Positions 33,381 to 37,443 of a DNA stretch of 37,443 nucleotides are shown piece by piece. Made by a program: the position numbers and the translations under genes. The notes beneath the pieces were generated by a model. The model did no database searches, was not told the DNA's origin, and was given only the letters and a program-made list of their open reading frames with translations. The DNA comes from an uncultured Saprospiraceae bacterium (GTDB taxonomy: Bacteria; Bacteroidota; Bacteroidia; Chitinophagales; Saprospiraceae). The DNA is taken from positions 1 to 37,443 of the forward strand of contig CALIIW010000242.1 of NCBI GenBank assembly GCA_938018185.1, written 5' to 3'. Positions within the stretch are counted from its first letter, which is position 1. Each line of letters starts with the position of its first letter.

Positions 33381-33608
33381 GCTTTAAAATGTAAAACAGA
33401 AAAATGTAAAATTTTAAATCTAAAAGTGGTTTGCGAACTTTTTCAATTTAGCTTTCTGTTTGATAAACATAGGTAATGAATCTAATAGCTTATTAAATTA
33501 TCTTTCCATTTTTTTGGGTAAAATAACCAAATCCACCTTCCTTCCGTACAAATCATTAGAACCAATCTAGTTATTGGGAAAATTCAACTACTTTTAAAAC
33601 AAAAACTA

Positions 33609-34961
33609 TTGATAACCAGTAAAATCACCAAGCTCATCGGCCTCAAAGAACAGACATTCTTAGAGCTACTCAAAACAAATCAAATTATTCATAAAAGAGC
33701 AAGACTCATTCCGCTTTTGAAGACAGGAGATGAGATGGCACTTACTTCTATATTTCTTTCAGCATTGCGCTTAGTAGAAGAATTTCGCCAAGCTGTGTTT
33801 AAGGACATTAAGATGCCTCGATCTGGGAAGGTACATTATTTGACAGAAGTCCAATTTCCAGAGTTAAGTAAAAATCGTATCGATGGATTATTGGTCGTTA
33901 TAAAATCAGGGAAAGTTGTTGACGCTGCCATCTTTGAAATGAAAAAGGAAAATAATATTCTTGATAAGAAACAGATTATAGAATACATGGAGCTTGCCGT
34001 TAAACTTAAAATACCAAGACTTATCACTGTCTCGAATCAGTATGTTTCTAGTCCAGATCAATTCCCATTGGATATCAAAAGTTCAAAGAAATTAGACCTA
34101 TATCATTTTTCATGGACTTCCTTATTAACCATAGGTAGGATACTCTTGTTTAAAAACGATACTAATATCGCAGACGAAGATCAAGTCGAAATAATGAAAG
34201 AAGTTCTTCATTATTTTGAAAGCGAAAAGTCTGGTGTAAAGACTTATACAAAGATGTGTGATGATTGGAAAATACTAACAGAAAATATTGCTGCACACAA
34301 ACCAATAAAAGAAAATAGTCCAGTACTAGCAAAAGCAATCATGAGTTGGTATGAAGAAGAAAAAGACATGGCTCTTAAACTAAGTCGTGAACTTGGTGTA
34401 AAAGTAAAGTCAAAGAGTCGTAATAAAGACAGTATTAAAAACGAAATTAAGCATGTCATCAAGCACAAGTCCATTCAAACCAATATCTCAGTAAAGAATG
34501 CCGTTTCTGACATCATCATTAAAGCTGACTTTGAAAAGAAAAACCTTTTCATGTCCGTCAATATTTCACCGCCTGAAAATTCTACTAATACTGCAAAGGT
34601 AGGCTGGCTAATTCGCCACTTGGAAAACGGTAAAAAGAAAAACGAAAAAGCATTCTTTAGAAATGCAAAAAGAATCTACATCTCAGCAAACATAAAGTAC
34701 TCTCGTGTCCCGGTTACCTTTTCATTAGCTGAAGTTTCAAAACTAAAAGAACTTAATAAAAAGGATGAAATTAAAGATTTTAAACTTTACGTTGTTCGTG
34801 AATTAGGCAGATCTTTTATTAGTGCAAAAGGTTTTGTTACAAATATTGAAGAATTATTGAGTGACTTTTACGAAGGCTATGTACAGCACTTAGTTAATTG
34901 GTCAAAGCCAGCACCAAAAATTGAAAGAGTAGAAGATCTTATAAAAGTGGAAATAGTATAA
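33609..34961 (+). CDS. Uncharacterised protein with PD-(D/E)XK nuclease-like N-terminal domain
   Basis: 450 residues, soluble. Residues about 30-160 carry a pattern compatible with a restriction-endonuclease-like fold: an N-terminal helix rich in acidic residues, then RIDGLLVV (Asp92), a strand VVDAAIFEMKKE with the E-x-K pair (Glu110, Lys112), and a downstream Gln (Gln122) in DKKQIIEYMELA. Glu80 in LTEVQF could add a metal ligand. The rest, Lys-rich with charged helices (about 245-305) and a beta-rich C-terminal part (SDIIIKADFEKKNLFMSVNI, KRIYISANIKYSRVPVTFSL), resembles no domain I know and may bind nucleic acid. The start is TTG at 33609; the next Met (residue 43) would cut into the first helices. 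No restriction, modification or toxin partner gene is adjacent. Nuclease activity is inference. Confidence 0.6.
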   Translation: MITSKITKLIGLKEQTFLELLKTNQIIHKRARLIPLLKTGDEMALTSIFLSALRLVEEFRQAVFKDIKMPRSGKVHYLTEVQFPELSKNRIDGLLVVIKSGKVVDAAIFEMKKENNILDKKQIIEYMELAVKLKIPRLITVSNQYVSSPDQFPLDIKSSKKLDLYHFSWTSLLTIGRILLFKNDTNIADEDQVEIMKEVLHYFESEKSGVKTYTKMCDDWKILTENIAAHKPIKENSPVLAKAIMSWYEEEKDMALKLSRELGVKVKSKSRNKDSIKNEIKHVIKHKSIQTNISVKNAVSDIIIKADFEKKNLFMSVNISPPENSTNTAKVGWLIRHLENGKKKNEKAFFRNAKRIYISANIKYSRVPVTFSLAEVSKLKELNKKDEIKDFKLYVVRELGRSFISAKGFVTNIEELLSDFYEGYVQHLVNWSKPAPKIERVEDLIKVEIV

Positions 34962-34973
34962 GAAAGCCTAATT

Positions 34974-34996
34974 AAAAATTGACTCCTCCAATTTTT
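34974..34996 (+). terminator. AT-rich hairpin after the nuclease-like gene
   Basis: An 8-bp perfect stem (34974-34981 with 34989-34996, 7-base loop) ends in T5, 13 bases after the stop. The stem is AT-rich, so termination may be weak. Confidence 0.5.
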
Positions 34997-35240
34997 ATTC
35001 AACTAATTGTTTTTTGACACTATATTTTTTCTTATTTAAGCTTTGCAAGGATTTAAAATTTCTTTTTAACCTGTCACATTATTTTTTTTTATGTAATTGA
35101 TATCCTGTATTATTGTTTACCTTGCCTCCGATTTTAACCAAACAATTATCTTCACAAAAGCGCATTTAACCAAGCTACCTTTTAAAAGAGTAGTGTGTTA
35201 CCATAACCGGCGCGTTGCATTCACAGTTATTATAAATAAA

Positions 35241-35296
35241 GTTATTCAGTTTATATTAGACTATGTCTAGTTACAAATGAATAACAGCATTTTTTT
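35241..35296 (+). terminator. Nested inverted repeat with T run
   Basis: The outer 8-bp arms (35241-35248 and 35278-35285) are perfect complements. They enclose a short 5-6 bp hairpin centred near 35263, and a T7 run follows at 35290-35296. It could be a structured terminator, an RNA leader element or a protein-binding site; no family match is known to me. Confidence 0.3.
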
Positions 35297-35515
35297 GATT
35301 TAGTATTGACAGTGTTCTTTTGAATACAGATAAATTAAAAAAAATTATAACTCAAAAAAACCAAAATTATGTTTGAAAACATATTATAAAAGCTGAGTAT
35401 TACAGTCTCTTTACTAGGGGCTGTTCACAATTTCAATTCTTCAATCTATCCTAGAAATGATTTATTCCAAAATCATAACAAAATACCTATTCCAAAATTT
35501 TAAGTTTAACTAACC

Positions 35516-37443
35516 ATGAAAACAATTGCATCAAAAAAACCAATTCTCTTAATCTGTTGTATGTTTATTTTAGTTGCAAGTTATGCGCAATCCATTGATA
35601 AATTACAACAAGCAGCAAATGGGAAATTAGGATCTATTAATGACCCAGTTAATTGGGTTACTGGTAATGTCAATGAACAAAAAGCACATTATACAGAATG
35701 TACTACAATACCTTATCAATTAGAAATTTCCGGATTGATAGATGGAGAAAATTATTGTGTAACCATCGGATGGGATATAAAACATGGTGGAAAACATGCC
35801 TTAGATTTTTTAACTTCCTATGATAGAGAAGGAAGTCATGATTCTTTTGGACATTCACATGAAGAAATTGACCCTACGGATGAGACTCAACTTGAAAATG
35901 AAACACCGAGTGTCTCAACATTTGCTATTCCAGCTCCAAGTTCTGCAGGTTCTCCTGTTGCAAATGAACCTACGAATACTTTTAATAACGAAGCTTCGAT
36001 TGATAGAGAAATGACAATTTATAATGGAACTATTTCTGCATTAGAATATCAGTCAGAAGGAGATCTTAACGGGTCAAATACATCTTCTTCTTTAGAGATT
36101 TGTTTTCAAGTTGATGATGTAAATATTCCTTCTACAGGTGATGGTGTTATTGTACTAGCTTGGGGAGCACATATTGCTAGCCAAGGTACTTGGGGAGCTG
36201 GAAGTTCGGCCACAGAAATTAATGGTAGTCCGTATCATATGTTTGTCGATAATTGTAATACTTGCACAGTTGCAGTATGTTCTGGTGCTGGTTCAACACC
36301 TGATAGTTCATTGTCTGGTTGTGGTAATAAAGAAGTTCAACTTTCTGCCACCGCTGTAGTGTCTCCACCTGAATGTGATGTTACTGGATCCTTGCTGGTT
36401 TGTAGTGGTGAAGTCCTTACTTATACAGCAACTACCGATGATCCTGCCCATACTTTACTTTGGGAAATTGTTGGCAACAATACAACAGCAAGTATCAATG
36501 GTTCTGTAACAGGTTCAACTGTTGAGGTAAATACTGGAACTGGTCCAGGTACTTTTGAGATTCAAGTAACCATAGTCAAGGCCGTAACGGGAGGTTCGAT
36601 ACAGTCTGTATGTAGTAAAACTGTAATGGTGCAGTCGGCAACAATAGATTATGCCAATACACAAACAATTTGTACAGAAACAGGATCATACACTTGGGCT
36701 TACGATTCAGACGGAGATGGAACAACTGAAGATTACACAGTGAGTTCAGAGACAACAGAGACCTTTAATGTATTTGATTCAAATGGCTGCGAATATGACT
36801 TAGTATTAACATTGGTTTATCATCCAGAAACAGCAGACTATTTAAATACCCAAACGGTATGTACCGAAACAGGATCATACACTTGGGCTTACGATTCAGA
36901 CGGTGACGGAACGACTGAAGATTACACAGTAAGTTCACAAACGACGATGACTTTCCCAGTAACGGATTCAAATGGTTGTGAATACGATTTATTATTAACC
37001 TTAGAATATTATGATGTTACAGCAGATTATTTAAATACGCAAACGGTATGTGCGGAAACGGGATCATACACTTGGTCTATCGATACGGATGGAGATGGAA
37101 CGGAAGAAGATTACACCATAAGTTCACAAACAACAACGACATTTAACGTCTTCGATTCAAATGGCTGCGAATATGATTTAGTATTAACTCTGACTTATCA
37201 TCCAGAAACAGCAGATTATTTAAATACGCAAACGGTATGTACTGAAACAGGATCATACACTTGGTCCATCGATACAGATGGTGATGGAACAGAAGAAGAT
37301 TACACAGTGAGTTCAGAAACAACAACGACTTTCCCAGTAATGGATTCAAATGGATGTGAATACGACTTAATATTGACATTGGCTTATCATCCAGAAACAG
37401 CAGATTATTTAAATACGCAAACGGTATGTGCGGAAACGGGATC
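35516..37443 (+). CDS. Large secreted repeat protein (3'-truncated by window)
   Basis: The frame is open from the ATG at 35516 to the end of the window: 642 codons and no stop. The N-terminus is a signal peptide (MKTIASKKPILLICCMFILV, cleavage likely after ASYAQ). Residues about 26-270 form a beta-rich domain with Cys residues and acidic, Ser/Thr-rich stretches (INDPVNWVTGNVNEQKAHYTECTT early on). An Ig/PKD-like segment follows (about 285-375). From about 377 on there are tandem 63-residue repeats with a Cys pair and a DxDGDG loop. The layout is that of Bacteroidota surface adhesins exported by T9SS; the sorting domain would be at the missing C-terminus. Some 240 residues look unlike anything I know. 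The protein is predicted to be extracellular and calcium-stabilised. Confidence 0.85.
   Translation, partial: MKTIASKKPILLICCMFILVASYAQSIDKLQQAANGKLGSINDPVNWVTGNVNEQKAHYTECTTIPYQLEISGLIDGENYCVTIGWDIKHGGKHALDFLTSYDREGSHDSFGHSHEEIDPTDETQLENETPSVSTFAIPAPSSAGSPVANEPTNTFNNEASIDREMTIYNGTISALEYQSEGDLNGSNTSSSLEICFQVDDVNIPSTGDGVIVLAWGAHIASQGTWGAGSSATEINGSPYHMFVDNCNTCTVAVCSGAGSTPDSSLSGCGNKEVQLSATAVVSPPECDVTGSLLVCSGEVLTYTATTDDPAHTLLWEIVGNNTTASINGSVTGSTVEVNTGTGPGTFEIQVTIVKAVTGGSIQSVCSKTVMVQSATIDYANTQTICTETGSYTWAYDSDGDGTTEDYTVSSETTETFNVFDSNGCEYDLVLTLVYHPETADYLNTQTVCTETGSYTWAYDSDGDGTTEDYTVSSQTTMTFPVTDSNGCEYDLLLTLEYYDVTADYLNTQTVCAETGSYTWSIDTDGDGTEEDYTISSQTTTTFNVFDSNGCEYDLVLTLTYHPETADYLNTQTVCTETGSYTWSIDTDGDGTEEDYTVSSETTTTFPVMDSNGCEYDLILTLAYHPETADYLNTQTVCAETG
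36644..37443 (+). repeat. Tandem 189-bp (63-residue) coding repeats
   Basis: Copies begin at 36644, 36833, 37022 and 37211, with a fifth starting at 37400 and cut by the window edge; the period is exactly 189 bp. Each unit reads roughly ADYLNTQTVCxETGSYTW, then a DSDGDG or DTDGDG loop (EF-hand/thrombospondin-type-3-like), EDYTVSS, and DSNGCEYDLxLTL. Protein identity between copies is high. Copies 1 and 2 share TWAYDSDGDGTTED, copies 3 and 4 share TWSIDTDGDGTEED, while NVFD/PV-type and CTE/CAE variants alternate between neighbours. This suggests growth by duplication of a two-unit block as well as single units. Confidence 0.93.

Larger units (their letters stand above)
34962..35515. other. 554-bp intergenic region upstream of the repeat-protein gene
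   Basis: No gene is seen. It holds the hairpin at 34974-34996, a nested inverted repeat at 35241-35285 followed by a T run, and a single -7-like box TATGTTTG at 35368-35375 without a matching -33 box. A promoter there would give the downstream gene a leader of about 135 nt. Confidence 0.4.

Noticed and set aside
35306-35334. TTGACA-N17-GATAAA resembling a sigma-70 promoter
   Set aside because: Bacteroidota housekeeping promoters use TTTG/TAnnTTTG boxes, so an E. coli-like match in AT-rich DNA has little weight.
36765-37379. Two similar minus-strand frames (36765-36971 and 37143-37379)
   Set aside because: They look alike only because they lie opposite copies of the same tandem coding repeat.
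36644-37443. CRISPR array
   Set aside because: The repeats are 189 bp, in frame and coding, with no spacers.

Overview
The window is AT-rich chromosomal DNA (roughly 35% GC by eye) from a member of the Bacteroidota, probably a marine-type Saprospiria/Flavobacteriia relative. The signs are type IX secretion (T9SS) cargo proteins, a TonB-dependent receptor with a carboxypeptidase-regulatory-like N-terminal domain, an ExbB-ExbD-ExbD-TonB-folC block, a PUR-domain (DUF3276) protein, promoter-like TTTG/TAnnTTTG boxes and few Shine-Dalgarno sites. I see no rRNA, tRNA, CRISPR array, transposase or phage gene.

Layout. (1) 1-744 is the C-terminal end of a large T9SS-exported adhesin-like protein. It is followed by a probably truncated outer-membrane barrel gene (1171-2166) and a convergent small DUF2541-like gene. 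(2) 2835-11453 looks like one catabolic locus: a divergent AraC-type regulator, a TonB-dependent receptor, a GH63-type mannosylglycerate/glucosylglycerate hydrolase, a GNAT acetyltransferase, a sodium:solute symporter and a glycerate kinase. The last four genes are overlapping or nearly so. Together they predict uptake of a glycosylglycerate (mannosylglycerate is the red-algal osmolyte digeneaside; glucosylglycerate is a common compatible solute), cytoplasmic cleavage to sugar plus glycerate, and phosphorylation of the glycerate into glycolysis. This is the most interesting system in the window. (3) 11561-13549, minus strand: a serine beta-lactamase-like hydrolase and a universal-stress-like protein. 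(4) 13756-19536, plus strand: a MocA-like nucleotidyltransferase, an FkbM methyltransferase, a GNAT, a lipoprotein-type peptide deformylase, and a two-subunit periplasmic molybdenum hydroxylase with a Tat signal. (5) 19606-21952, minus: a PUR-domain protein and an ABC exporter. (6) Plus: fructose-1,6-bisphosphatase and an orphan lipoprotein. (7) 24440-28206, minus: a beta-oxidation pair (FadN-type multifunctional enzyme and thiolase). (8) 28474-32582, plus: the ExbB/ExbD/ExbD/TonB energy-transduction cluster followed by folC. (9) 32685-34961: a membrane coiled-coil protein and a PD-(D/E)XK-nuclease-like protein of unknown role. (10) From 35516 to the right edge runs a long open frame without a stop. 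It encodes a secreted protein that ends in near-identical 63-residue, calcium-loop-like tandem repeats continuing past the window.

Convergent gene pairs are separated by clear bidirectional terminators (2198-2235, 19560-19595, 24367-24402). Several genes use TTG or GTG starts (6742, 14772, 31275, 33609). Family assignments come from recognising motifs by eye; no database search was run.
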